Of a stretch of DNA of 57,109 nt, positions 1-8,229 are shown piece after piece. Position numbers and translations under genes: made by a program. How positions within the stretch are numbered: position 1 is the stretch's first letter; every line of letters starts with the position of its first letter. The notes under the pieces were generated by a model, which saw only the letters and a program-made list of their open reading frames with translations, did not search any database and had not been told where the DNA came from. The stretch is from a virus, in IMG/VR virus record IMGVR_UViG_3300030419_005317, positions 25,318 to 82,426 of that record. One strand, 5' to 3'.

Positions 1-1816
1 TATCCAAGTTTTCCGCGATCACAACACCGCCGGCATGCCGCGAGCATGAGCGAACCTGCCCAACAAGACCCTCAACGTGAGCCTTGACTGCTGGGTACTT
101 GTTCAGGTAGCTCTGCAGCGTTGAGGAAAATTCTATAACCTCTTGCCATGTTGGGCTATATATGCCCGCTTTAATGCCATGCTTCTTCTTTGCCTCGGGT
201 GTTGCTTCACGCATCATGACCGAAGTAACGGTATTCACCTCGGTAAAGGGGATCCCATAAAGCTTCGAAATATCCTTAATCAACGAACGCAGCTGTAGGG
301 TGTTCCAGTTTGATATCGGCGCAACGCAGTCCTCTCCCCATGTCGCAACAAGCTTCTCTTTTAGGGCCATGCTGTCAGATACATCGTAGTCAATATCCGG
401 ATAGTCTGTTGCATCTGAGCGCAAGAATCTGGAGAATAGTAGTCCGTGCTTTATGGGGTCGACTTGAGTGATATTTAGGGAATATGCTACTAGTGAGCCT
501 GCGGCGGAGCCTCGGCCCGGGCCGGCCAACATCATACTGGAGGCCATGTCCGATATTGACTTCATCGTAAGGAAATACTTAGAGAACCCACGATCATCAA
601 TAACATTCAATTCTTGCCTGAGTCGGTCCGTATATTCTTTATTGCCGTGGAGGCCCTTTTCCTTTAGGCCCTCTAATGCGAAATTTACTAACGCCTGTGT
701 TGCTGTAAAGCCCGCGGGTACGACAAATTCCGGCAGACGCACTGTATTGTCTGGCAAGAAGCTGTCGATACGCTCAAAAGCAATGCGGTGTGTTTCCTCA
801 ATGCTGCTCAAAACCACGCTATCATCATACTTGAAGCCCGTGGCTTCTGAGTATTGTTTATAGCTTTCCCAGATCTGATCGCCGTTCTTCGGATACAGTT
901 CGTATCCGATCTCTTCAACGCCGGCCGGAAGCTGTGATTCTTCCTCGGCCCATGATGGCCGGCCCTTACCAAGCCAGCCTAGGCGCTTGTAAAGCTCTCT
1001 GTCCTTCCAAGCGTCAGGGTTGGGGTAATGGCTGTCGGCTGTCGTAATCAGCCCAACGCCAAACTCTTGAGCAACTTGAATCACATATTGATTAAGTTCG
1101 TGCTGCTCTTTGATATTGTTCCATTGTATCTCGGCATACCACCTATCACCAAAAATATCAACCATACGTCGTGTTGACTCACGCATGGCGTCGAGCACTG
1201 CTTCGGCGCCCTCTTCTCTGTTTTCCCAATAGTTTCCGGCATACCCCCCGCCGAGACAAGCAGAGGAAGCAATGATACCTTCATTATATTTCTTAAGGAG
1301 CGCATAATCGATACGTGGATATCGGTAAAAATTTTCAGCCTTGTACGACTCCGATACTAATTTAAATAGGTTATTGAGTCCTGTTTGATTCTGCGCCAAT
1401 AACACCAGATGGCGCCGGCGCTTAAGAATTCCTTGAGTTTTCTTGCTATCGCCCTCGTCCTCCACGGTGGCGCCAGATTGCTCGTCCTTCTTGATTGAGC
1501 GAGCCGCCTTCTTGTCTTCCATTGCCTTATCGTATGCGGCGCGCCATTCGGAAATTGATGGCGTAAAGTATGCCTCGCAGCCAAAAATCGGCTTAAAGTT
1601 CTTGCCCTCTGATTGCATCTTTCTTGCATGCAATACTTGATATGCTAACCCATTCATGTTGCCGTGATCAGTTAGGGCCAAGGCATCACAGCCGTTTTCA
1701 TATGCAAATTCCATATGATGCTGTGGGTAACCTATTGCATCAAATATCGAACCAGCGACACTATGCGCATGCAGGCCAACAAATGGTATTTTAGAAGTCT
1801 TGCGATTGTGATTCAT
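1..1816 (-). CDS. dnaE: DNA polymerase III alpha subunit (DnaE-like), 3' end missing
   Basis: Bacterial-type replicative DNA polymerase (family C); about the first 605 residues are present and the C-terminal part lies beyond the left edge. The N-terminus carries a PHP domain, with GLHAHSVAG near the start and ALTDHGN about 30 residues later, the usual PHP metal-site pattern. Further on, GPGRGSAAGSLVAYSLNIT followed by a VDP...HGLLFSRFL block matches the hallmark polymerase core of DnaE, and YPDIDYDV just after it corresponds to the catalytic aspartate motif (PDFDIDF in bacterial DnaE). The ATG at 1816 overlaps the stop of the preceding gene by four bases (ATGA). The gene is the last visible member of the replication and nucleotide run. 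It is unusual beside the family A polymerase at 13.1-14.3 kb. The identification is firm; whether it is the main replicase is inferred. Confidence 0.95.
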   Translation of the reverse strand, partial: MNHNRKTSKIPFVGLHAHSVAGSIFDAIGYPQHHMEFAYENGCDALALTDHGNMNGLAYQVLHARKMQSEGKNFKPIFGCEAYFTPSISEWRAAYDKAMEDKKAARSIKKDEQSGATVEDEGDSKKTQGILKRRRHLVLLAQNQTGLNNLFKLVSESYKAENFYRYPRIDYALLKKYNEGIIASSACLGGGYAGNYWENREEGAEAVLDAMRESTRRMVDIFGDRWYAEIQWNNIKEQHELNQYVIQVAQEFGVGLITTADSHYPNPDAWKDRELYKRLGWLGKGRPSWAEEESQLPAGVEEIGYELYPKNGDQIWESYKQYSEATGFKYDDSVVLSSIEETHRIAFERIDSFLPDNTVRLPEFVVPAGFTATQALVNFALEGLKEKGLHGNKEYTDRLRQELNVIDDRGFSKYFLTMKSISDMASSMMLAGPGRGSAAGSLVAYSLNITQVDPIKHGLLFSRFLRSDATDYPDIDYDVSDSMALKEKLVATWGEDCVAPISNWNTLQLRSLIKDISKLYGIPFTEVNTVTSVMMREATPEAKKKHGIKAGIYSPTWQEVIEFSSTLQSYLNKYPAVKAHVEGLVGQVRSCSRHAGGVVIAENLD

Positions 1817-2052
1817 TCTCCCTCCGTTTGTGAATCAACACCGTTTAATTTTTCGAGCAGCGATTCGGTGACTACGTGCTCTTCTTCGCCGCATAACACG
1901 ATCCAGCGATCATATAAATAATACTCTTTTTCTTCGTGTTTGTCAACCTTTTTTATGAGAATTCCTACTTTTGTTTCCCTGCTGGGTATCACATCGGGAA
2001 GGCCGTGTTTGGCCGGCCATCTTACTAGATCCCCTTTGTTAAAATTCTCCAT
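1813..2052 (-). CDS. Small hypothetical protein
   Basis: A 79-residue protein I do not recognise. I start it at the ATG at 2052, which overlaps the end of the upstream nucleotidyltransferase-like gene by 14 bases; a longer reading to 2184 would lie deep inside that gene. The sequence begins MENFNKGDLVRWPAKHG and then alternates short beta-like segments (KVGILIKKV, YYLYDRWIVLCGEEEHV) with charged turns, ending in a short helix. The GDLVRW...VGILIKKV...YLYDRWIVL pattern resembles small SH3-like barrel proteins common in phage genomes, but that is only a fold guess. Its stop overlaps the dnaE start, so the two are probably co-translated. Confidence 0.7.
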   Translation of the reverse strand: MENFNKGDLVRWPAKHGLPDVIPSRETKVGILIKKVDKHEEKEYYLYDRWIVLCGEEEHVVTESLLEKLNGVDSQTEGE

Positions 2053-2905
2053 TGGTCTTATTTCTGTTCCTTGGTTTCTTAAAGGCTTCGCTTGGTAAAA
2101 CAAACTTGTCGTCACTAGCAAGGTACCTCTTATAACTATCCCAAGAATCAATTGCGTGATACCAAGAAAGAGAAATAATTTCACTTTTTTTTGTTGAAAG
2201 CTCCTTAAAGACCTCCGCTAAGTCAAAATATCGAGCCGACCATCTATCTTCGATGGGCAGCTTCTTGCTTGGGTATAATTCACCATCTTCTGGCGGATAA
2301 AACTGCTTTGTGGTGGTCTTGTTAACATGGTTCCTGCAATTTTTAAAATCATGGCCATCAAAAGTGAACCCTAAATACATGTTATCTTTGATGTTTTTAC
2401 CCTCGTAAGTGATGAGCACGCCCTTATCTGGGTCGCTTATCTCTGCTCTGTGTTTCCTAACAACGCTCGGATCATACACGCCGTACGGAAAAGTGCAGTA
2501 ATACTTATGTGGGGTGGCCCAAGTGCTAAGATTATACGAAACCGTATACGCAGTATAGGCCCCGTAGAGGACACTCCAACCTAGGCTGTCTCTTCTATTT
2601 CTATCTTTGGGGTGGATAGCCACGTAATAGATTGGTATTTCCTTACGCGATTCGGATGGATATCTGTCATAAGAGCGGCCATAGGTCACCGGATCGTATA
2701 TCCATTCACCAACTCTATTTTTTATTAGCGGCTGCATGTTGTTGTCTGCCACAATCCATATAGTGTTGCAGCCGGCCATGGCGCACTCGTATACTGCCCT
2801 TTCGATGGCTGTATAGCCTTTTTCTATTGGCATCATGCAATCGTGCCAATCAAGATTAAAATCAAACTCGATACCAGTGATGGGTATAATTCCAGCTAGG
2901 TGCAT
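2039..2905 (-). CDS. Nucleotidyltransferase-like protein (GT-A-like fold)
   Basis: A 288-residue soluble protein. The N-terminal half looks like a sugar-phosphate nucleotidyltransferase fold: a hydrophobic first strand with HLAGIIPITG, a conserved-looking WHDCMMPIEKGYTAIERAV segment, then CAMAGCNTIWIVADN, the usual strand-helix-strand order in which a nucleotide-binding loop is followed by an AG-C-x-TIWIV strand. A later LGWSVLYGAYTAY helix and YCTFPYGVYDP fit the substrate side of such enzymes. I cannot identify the nucleotide or sugar. It overlaps the upstream Rossmann-like gene by 10 bases and may work with it, for example in modifying a sugar, a base or a surface component. This is inference from neighbourhood and motif shape only. 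Confidence 0.6.
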   Translation of the reverse strand: MHLAGIIPITGIEFDFNLDWHDCMMPIEKGYTAIERAVYECAMAGCNTIWIVADNNMQPLIKNRVGEWIYDPVTYGRSYDRYPSESRKEIPIYYVAIHPKDRNRRDSLGWSVLYGAYTAYTVSYNLSTWATPHKYYCTFPYGVYDPSVVRKHRAEISDPDKGVLITYEGKNIKDNMYLGFTFDGHDFKNCRNHVNKTTTKQFYPPEDGELYPSKKLPIEDRWSARYFDLAEVFKELSTKKSEIISLSWYHAIDSWDSYKRYLASDDKFVLPSEAFKKPRNRNKTNGEF

Positions 2906-3780
2906 AGCTTTTCCAATATGTCTCTTATCCTATCAGAATTTGTAGATAAATTTAAAAGCAGTTCTTCCTCTTTGGCGGTATTCATTTTTATTGTCTCTGT
3001 TGCGGCATATACATTATTCAATGTAGAAAACTTTTCTCGGCCGGTGGATGACATTCTGATTGCGTAGTATTTGTTTTTTCCGGTTATAGTATCGATCCCG
3101 TTTGAAGCGCCCTTCATGCCATTAAGCTCCATTGTTCTTTGGGTTTTAAATCTGGCATATGTTTCCGAAAAGCCAAACTCATCTATCTGCTTTTGAGTCA
3201 AGTATGATATGGCGCAGGCATCTTTTATTCCAGAGTGGACCCTGCGCGACTCATAAAACCAAATTTCTTTAACAAACTCATCCTCTGTTTGAATTAGGTC
3301 TATTTTGTGTTTTCCGCCTGAGTGTATCGAAAACCAATCTAAAACAAGGTATTCGGGTTCTGTAATTTTCTGGGCGCGCAGATTTAAGTCCTCGTTAAAT
3401 ATGGTTGCCTTATCAAATGTGATGGCCGCAATTAGCGAAAACTCATTATATGCTTTTAATAGATTGTCGCCCTCAAGCCTCAAGCTCATTGCTGTGCCAT
3501 TTAAAGGACATAGGCCCGCAAGGTTTAACACAAAGGCTAATTTTTCCCACAAGAGTAATTTCTTTTGGCCCTTATAAACTTCTCCGATCGGTGTTACTAT
3601 TTTATTTTCTTCGTGAGCAACACCTAGACAGTCAATTATCTTGGGCGCATCAAAATATTCGAATTGGTGTGGATGCAGCGGAGTAGTAAAAAAGACTGGT
3701 GCCCCGCGTTTGAAGGCGTACGCCAATGCACCCAGAGAGCTGCCAATAATTATTTCATCATAATGCGCTTTTAATAGCAT
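2896..3780 (-). CDS. Hypothetical protein with Rossmann-like N-terminus
   Basis: A 294-residue protein of unknown function. The N-terminus reads YDEIIIGSSLGALAYAFKRG followed by APVFFTT, a strand, a glycine/serine turn, a helix and a second strand, as in dinucleotide-binding or other Rossmann-type folds; the classic GxGxxG is not intact (GSSLGA). No membrane segment or signal peptide is visible. The start ATG lies 23 bases inside the end of the thioredoxin gene, and its own end overlaps the nucleotidyltransferase-like gene, so trx, this gene and the next look translationally coupled. A flavin- or NAD-linked role helped by thioredoxin is possible but not shown. Confidence 0.55.
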   Translation of the reverse strand: MLLKAHYDEIIIGSSLGALAYAFKRGAPVFFTTPLHPHQFEYFDAPKIIDCLGVAHEENKIVTPIGEVYKGQKKLLLWEKLAFVLNLAGLCPLNGTAMSLRLEGDNLLKAYNEFSLIAAITFDKATIFNEDLNLRAQKITEPEYLVLDWFSIHSGGKHKIDLIQTEDEFVKEIWFYESRRVHSGIKDACAISYLTQKQIDEFGFSETYARFKTQRTMELNGMKGASNGIDTITGKNKYYAIRMSSTGREKFSTLNNVYAATETIKMNTAKEEELLLNLSTNSDRIRDILEKLCT

Positions 3781-4069
3781 TTAAAATTACGGCTTCTGAT
3801 TTTAGACCAGACATCGAGTCAACAACTTCTCCATCTTTAAAGATCAGCAAAGTTGGTACGCCGCGAATATTAAACCGTCTGGCTAGACCAGCGCCCTCAT
3901 CAATGTTTACCTTGTATACACTGGCGGTTGTGCCGACTTTTTGTGCAACACTTTCAATTATCGGGCTGAGGCGTCTGCAGGGGCCGCACCAGTCGGCGTA
4001 AAAATCAACCAGTACGACGCCCTCGGTTGTTTTCTTATCGAATTCTTCAGTCAGTAGCTTTTTAACCAT
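3758..4069 (-). CDS. trxA: Thioredoxin
   Basis: Small disulfide reductase of 103 residues with the classic active site WCGPC at residues 27-31, preceded by VLVDFYADWC and followed by the cis-proline region GVPTLLIFKDGE near residue 75. Length and motif order are those of a normal thioredoxin, with nothing missing. The ATG at 4069 shares one base with the stop of the upstream gene (TAATG) and has GGAG seven bases before it. Family knowledge: thioredoxin reduces the C-terminal cysteine pair of class II ribonucleotide reductase after each turnover; that reductase is encoded four genes upstream, so this is probably its dedicated electron donor. Confidence 0.97.
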   Translation of the reverse strand: MVKKLLTEEFDKKTTEGVVLVDFYADWCGPCRRLSPIIESVAQKVGTTASVYKVNIDEGAGLARRFNIRGVPTLLIFKDGEVVDSMSGLKSEAVILNAIKSAL

Positions 4070-4302
4070 TATTTTACTCCTTTGTTTCTTCCGTAGTTAA
4101 TGATGCTTTCTATTGCGCGCATAAGCGTCTCATTTTCGTAGCCGCTTACACAAAAATAACCGTCATCTTCGGCATGCTGTATGCTAGCCTCAAAGCTGTT
4201 AATCTTAAATTTGTCTAGAAGTTTTAAGATCTGCTGCCCGTTGGACTTTAGATCGAGTTCTATTTCTAAATTTGAAAAATTTAACTTAACGTTTTTTCGC
4301 AT
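4069..4302 (-). CDS. Small hypothetical protein
   Basis: A 77-residue protein without recognised domains. The start is the ATG at 4302, which shares one base with the stop of the GroES-like gene (TGATG); a TTG one codon earlier is less likely. The sequence has an N-terminal beta-like stretch (VKLNFSNLEIELDL), a helix (GQQILKLLDKF) and a C-terminal helix (ETLMRAIESIINYG), with no cysteine cluster and no membrane segment. It sits between the co-chaperonin-like and thioredoxin genes in a run with one-base overlaps, so it is very probably expressed, but I can assign no role. Confidence 0.65.
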   Translation of the reverse strand: MRKNVKLNFSNLEIELDLKSNGQQILKLLDKFKINSFEASIQHAEDDGYFCVSGYENETLMRAIESIINYGRNKGVK

Positions 4303-4577
4303 CAATCTCTCAAAATACCGTAGATATAATTCTCCAGCACAATAGAAAATGTCCGATTATCGTAGTTTAAATCATTGATCATTGAATTTTCAACAATGAT
4401 TTTATCCCCAGCTACAAGATTCAGCGTGCAATCATTTGCTATAGTATTTACGTTGCATATGACGTACTGGCTCTGTGCTGGGGCGTAGTCTTCCGGAAGC
4501 AGTATCTGTCCGGTGTCTTTGGGTTTCTCTTCCTTGACAACCTCTACCCAGACGTGCCTGTTGACGGGCTCAAACAT
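4302..4577 (-). CDS. GroES-like co-chaperonin (gp31-type)
   Basis: A 91-residue protein with the general layout of the GroES/Cpn10 barrel: an early RHVWVEVV strand, a polar loop ending in TGQILLPEDYAPAQSQYVI where GroES has its mobile loop and GxVVAVG strand, GDKIIVENSMI in the place of GDxVLF, and a C-terminal YIYGIL like the final DILAI strand. In T4 the equivalent protein gp31 replaces GroES so that host GroEL can fold the capsid protein. The match here is by pattern, not by identity, so the call is probable rather than certain. The ATG lies within the last codons of the zinc protein gene (8-base overlap). Confidence 0.75.
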   Translation of the reverse strand: MFEPVNRHVWVEVVKEEKPKDTGQILLPEDYAPAQSQYVICNVNTIANDCTLNLVAGDKIIVENSMINDLNYDNRTFSIVLENYIYGILRD

Positions 4578-4797
4578 CTCCTATCTCCTTTTCAATAAGT
4601 TTTTGTTGCGTGAAGAACTCTTCTTTCGTGAGAAATATATCCCTTCTGAGTCCACAGTTTTTACAATGCATCGTCATGTGTACGTTCTCCCCGGCGGTTG
4701 AGCGGATATTTCCCACTGGTCTGTAATAGCACTCATCATTTGTTGCTTTACATCTACGCTTGAAGGAACGCTCATCCATCAAGTGATTGAAATTCAT
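4570..4797 (-). CDS. Small zinc-ribbon-like protein
   Basis: A 75-residue protein with four well-placed cysteines: C16 and C23 in RRCKATNDECYY and then HCKNCGLRRDIF (C-x2-C), a spacing consistent with a treble-clef or zinc-ribbon site. I choose the ATG at 4797 because TTAGGAGTTAATATG gives a good ribosome site there; a start 24 bases further upstream would have none. It follows the ribonucleotide reductase gene by eight bases. Possible roles are nucleic-acid binding or protein contact; nothing in the sequence separates these. Confidence 0.7.
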   Translation of the reverse strand: MNFNHLMDERSFKRRCKATNDECYYRPVGNIRSTAGENVHMTMHCKNCGLRRDIFLTKEEFFTQQKLIEKEIGDV

Positions 4798-4805
4798 ATT
4801 AACTC

Positions 4806-6779
4806 CTAAAAAATTGTGCATGTATCATTTGTACAAAACTTAGATCCTGTGCCGCCTTGGTTTGTGTTGAGTCTCTTAATCGGTTTGATTTTCTTTATCA
4901 TGCTCTGATACGCCTCTTTATCAATTGACTCATACGGCGCCTGTTCGTAGCCGGTTTCTTCATACTTCAAAAAAGAGACTGCCTTCAATCTAGATTCATA
5001 CATTTCAAGGGCCTCCTTCAAGGATGAACTCTCGTCTTCTTTAAAGGTAACAGTAACCGAAACTGAATTATCAGCCCAGTAGTACTGATACTGTGCTGCA
5101 ATTTCCAACTGTTCCCATAGGCTTAGATCTCTTTTACCTTTTATGAAATATGGCTCATGGACTGGAAATTCAACACACATGGTATTTGGCGAGTACTTAT
5201 CTTCTTCCATATTGTAACCCGATTCTTTCAGGATGTCAAGTAAATCTGAATCTTTTGAGAATCTAATTCGTCTAATATAGTACTCGTCCTCCGGGAAATG
5301 GATGCCCGGGGTGGATCCATTCAATAACGAAACGGTGCCAGATGGCTTTATGCTGGTCATTCTGATTGATCGCGGAATGCACAACCAATTGGAATAGTGT
5401 TTATCTAATTCACGAATGTGGCCATAGGCCTTGTCGCACCAGTTGTATATCTCGCGGCGGCCGAATTTGTTGAATGCCTGAACGACGCCAGATTGAGAGA
5501 GACCAATACGACGATTCTTGAGCATGATTGCGTTGGTTTCAGCCCAATGCGTGTTAATCAATGTAACCGTTTTACCGTAAAGGTAAGCAATCTTTAGTGT
5601 TTTAAGATAGTCTTCATAATCATCATGCTTCGCGGGGTAAGTTTCGACCAAGCAACAAAGCTCGGCGTCTTCAAGCTGTTGCTCCACACACGGATTGAAG
5701 CCGGCAACGTTTATGTCGTCGTAATTTATACCATCTTTAATCCTTCCGTATTTTCTTGCATTGTCGAGCCAGATATATCCGGGTTCTCCATTTATTTGAC
5801 TTTGCTGAGCATGCCATTCATAGTCCATTCCTACTTTTGCATGAAAGGAGTTATTTGAACCCCATCGGTGGTGATACAGCTTTTCCTTGTCGTTTTTCAT
5901 CATCAGATACTGCTCGTCATCGAGTTCTCCAATGGCCAATGCAGCTGATCTCCTAACATTACCCGATACCACGCATCGACCAATAAGGTTCTCTGTGTCT
6001 ACAATGTCGGTGGAGCTAATTGCCTTTCCAACGCGAGAGTCGTATAGCTGAACCAAGTTTTCGTGCAACTCCTTTAGCGGGCCATGGCCACTTGAAGTGC
6101 CCCCAAAACCCTTAATCGGAGCGCCATATGGGCGAATTGCAGAATAGTCAAATTTTGGTACCTTGGTGCCAAAATAATAGCCGTCTAGAAGAATCTTGAC
6201 TGACTCAACCCAACCCTCTCGGCTATCTGGGACTACGTGTGTTTCGTCTGACCAGTCCGGATTTTTAATTATTACAGAGTCGGCGCCCTTGGTGTCAAAA
6301 CCGACTCCAATGCCAACCATTAAAGCATCCATTATCCAAGAGAATATATACCCACCCTTAGTAGATAAATCCTTAGTTGAGCGGAAAGCGCAGTTAAATA
6401 AACCGGCGCCGGTCTTTTCTTGAATAAATTTCGTACCCATCATCCAAAGGCCGCGCCCGGGCGGGGTCCACTTTAAATTAAAAAGCCGATCGTATGCCTC
6501 TTTAGCTGTCCTTTGTGCTTTTGCGTCGTTCCACTCCAAACCAAAAGAAATAACGTGGGTCTTTTGCACATTAAACATGCCCTCAATAACCCGGCGGCAT
6601 GTTTGATACCACTCTTCAGAGCCCTCCTGTTCGGGGTCAAACTCACTGAGTCTACGGGAGTACGTCCTTTTATATGTGACGTAACCCAGTGGGCCCCATG
6701 GCACTTCCTTATCTCTATATTGATCTATAAAACTTTCCGATAAAAAGAATCGGCGTATATTTGAAACATCTCTCATCAT
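4806..6779 (-). CDS. nrdJ: Class II (B12-dependent) ribonucleoside-triphosphate reductase
   Basis: Makes deoxynucleotides from ribonucleoside triphosphates using adenosylcobalamin, as a single polypeptide (Lactobacillus RTPR type). At 657 residues it is slightly shorter than the roughly 740 of the bacterial enzyme. Key residues are visible: C130 in GLFNCAFRST (one of the reducing pair), N362-P-C364-V-E366 (thiyl radical cysteine and glutamate), C374/C375 in ELCCLVE (second reducing cysteine), SIKPSGTVSLLNG in the barrel, and a C-terminal C649-TNDT-C654 pair that passes electrons from thioredoxin. No NrdA/NrdB type subunit is seen. The ATG overlaps the helicase stop by four bases. Being oxygen-independent, it suits hosts in varied oxygen conditions but needs cobalamin. 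Confidence 0.97.
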   Translation of the reverse strand: MMRDVSNIRRFFLSESFIDQYRDKEVPWGPLGYVTYKRTYSRRLSEFDPEQEGSEEWYQTCRRVIEGMFNVQKTHVISFGLEWNDAKAQRTAKEAYDRLFNLKWTPPGRGLWMMGTKFIQEKTGAGLFNCAFRSTKDLSTKGGYIFSWIMDALMVGIGVGFDTKGADSVIIKNPDWSDETHVVPDSREGWVESVKILLDGYYFGTKVPKFDYSAIRPYGAPIKGFGGTSSGHGPLKELHENLVQLYDSRVGKAISSTDIVDTENLIGRCVVSGNVRRSAALAIGELDDEQYLMMKNDKEKLYHHRWGSNNSFHAKVGMDYEWHAQQSQINGEPGYIWLDNARKYGRIKDGINYDDINVAGFNPCVEQQLEDAELCCLVETYPAKHDDYEDYLKTLKIAYLYGKTVTLINTHWAETNAIMLKNRRIGLSQSGVVQAFNKFGRREIYNWCDKAYGHIRELDKHYSNWLCIPRSIRMTSIKPSGTVSLLNGSTPGIHFPEDEYYIRRIRFSKDSDLLDILKESGYNMEEDKYSPNTMCVEFPVHEPYFIKGKRDLSLWEQLEIAAQYQYYWADNSVSVTVTFKEDESSSLKEALEMYESRLKAVSFLKYEETGYEQAPYESIDKEAYQSMIKKIKPIKRLNTNQGGTGSKFCTNDTCTIF

Positions 6780-8155
6780 ATGGCTTTTCTCCTAAATTTT
6801 TCATACTTTTTCTTCAACAATTCAGCTTGTTCCTTTGCACTCAAAGGCAGCGGGTTTATAGCATTGCTACTGGGCGCGTGCATTTGAGTATTGTTTTGCA
6901 AAACTTTTATACTCACAACACTTGTGTCCATGAATATTGGATACACAATTCCATCAGGACCGTTTCTATTTTTGGCGATAAAAAGCCGGCCAGTGTTGTT
7001 GTTTTTGTCTTCAACCGTTCGAGATACGGAGAATATAAAATCCGCTACAAAGCACTTGTTAAAGGCCTCCGATATCGACTCCATTGTGATAACTTCTGCA
7101 TTTAGCCCCGATCTGTTCGTCTGTGATGCGGTCCAAACGGGCATCTTAAATTCTCCCGCAATCGATCTCAATTCTTCGTAAATCGACTCCAGTTCATTTC
7201 TCTTCTCTTTCTTTACAGCGACCGGTCTCAGCAAGTCACCATAATCAACAATGACCATATCCGGCTGGATACCTCGCTTGAGCAACTTTGTCAAATGCGA
7301 TCTAATTGTATTTGAACTAGCGCTTTTTGTCGGGTATTCTTTGATGATTAGCTTGCCGGGGATTTTCTTTACCTCTTCGTAGATCTCATCCTTGAAAGGG
7401 GCAGAATCTCCCAGTGGATAGCCGAAAAGACAACTATCGTATCTGTTGGCGATTACAGTATCCTGTAGTTCTAGGGTATAGTGGATCACGGTTTTACCTT
7501 GCTTTAGCGCTTCGGCGCCTAAGTGGACCAGCACCATGCTTTTTCCTGCCCCGGTTGGCGCAATTACCACACCCAACTCATTGCGACCTAATCCACCGCC
7601 GCATATTGAATCGATTGAAGGCCAGCCAGTCGTAACCGCGTTTCGTGCTTTTGGTAAAAATCTTTCCTCAAAATCAACAATGTAATCATATCCAAAATCG
7701 TTTTCGGAGCCCATCTTCAACGCATCGTTGATCGTCTTAGATATCTCATCAAAAGAGCAAGTTTTTAATAATTCGACGGAGCGCAGCATTGCCTCTTTTA
7801 GCGACTGCTTTTTACAAAAATCAAGCGAGGTTTCTTTTATGTACTCACAGTCTTCAAGGGCTGTGATTTGTATTTTTTCAAAATAATCCCCTACCTGCTT
7901 TCTTAGGATATCATTCTCATTTTCAAGTTCAGTTTTGAATATGGTATCCATAACCTGAAGAGAGGGGTGCGTCCCATATTTAACTCGATACTGGAGGATC
8001 TTCCTCACAAACACACGAAGATAATCCAATTCTAAGAATTTAATATCTAACACTTCGGTAATTTGATCTGCAAACGGACGGTCCTCAAAAATAAGTTGGC
8101 AAAGCCCTTCTTGGAAGGCTTTGCCATATTTGCCAAAGTCTACACGCTCGTTCAT
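6776..8155 (-). CDS. dnaB: Replicative DNA helicase, DnaB-like
   Basis: SF4 hexameric helicase of 459 residues that unwinds DNA ahead of the polymerase. An N-terminal helical part (residues 1-160) precedes a RecA-like motor: GWPSIDSICGGGLGRNELGVV leads into Walker A APTGAGKS at 199-206, TLELQDTVIANR follows as the motif after it, Walker B is MVIVDYGDLL around 300-309, WTASQTNRSG is motif H3, and FSVSRTVEDKNN with LFIAKNRNG forms the C-terminal strand block with arginine finger candidates. The start at 8155 has GAGG five bases upstream. A perfect sigma70-type promoter lies in the 74-base gap before it. No primase domain is fused and no primase gene lies in this window. Confidence 0.93.
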   Translation of the reverse strand: MNERVDFGKYGKAFQEGLCQLIFEDRPFADQITEVLDIKFLELDYLRVFVRKILQYRVKYGTHPSLQVMDTIFKTELENENDILRKQVGDYFEKIQITALEDCEYIKETSLDFCKKQSLKEAMLRSVELLKTCSFDEISKTINDALKMGSENDFGYDYIVDFEERFLPKARNAVTTGWPSIDSICGGGLGRNELGVVIAPTGAGKSMVLVHLGAEALKQGKTVIHYTLELQDTVIANRYDSCLFGYPLGDSAPFKDEIYEEVKKIPGKLIIKEYPTKSASSNTIRSHLTKLLKRGIQPDMVIVDYGDLLRPVAVKKEKRNELESIYEELRSIAGEFKMPVWTASQTNRSGLNAEVITMESISEAFNKCFVADFIFSVSRTVEDKNNNTGRLFIAKNRNGPDGIVYPIFMDTSVVSIKVLQNNTQMHAPSSNAINPLPLSAKEQAELLKKKYEKFRRKAI

Positions 8156-8177
8156 ACGCCCTCACATTGTAATATAG

Positions 8178-8205
8178 ATTATAACATCATCGCTTAATTT
8201 GTCAA
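8178..8205 (-). promoter_or_regulatory. Sigma70-type promoter before the helicase gene
   Basis: On the minus strand TTGACA (8200-8205) is followed by a 16-base spacer and TATAAT (8178-8183), both at full consensus. It points at the helicase gene that starts 22 bases further on. The exact double match in a short noncoding gap makes chance unlikely. Confidence 0.9.
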
Positions 8206-8229
8206 TAGCGGATTCAAGTTTAAATAGTG

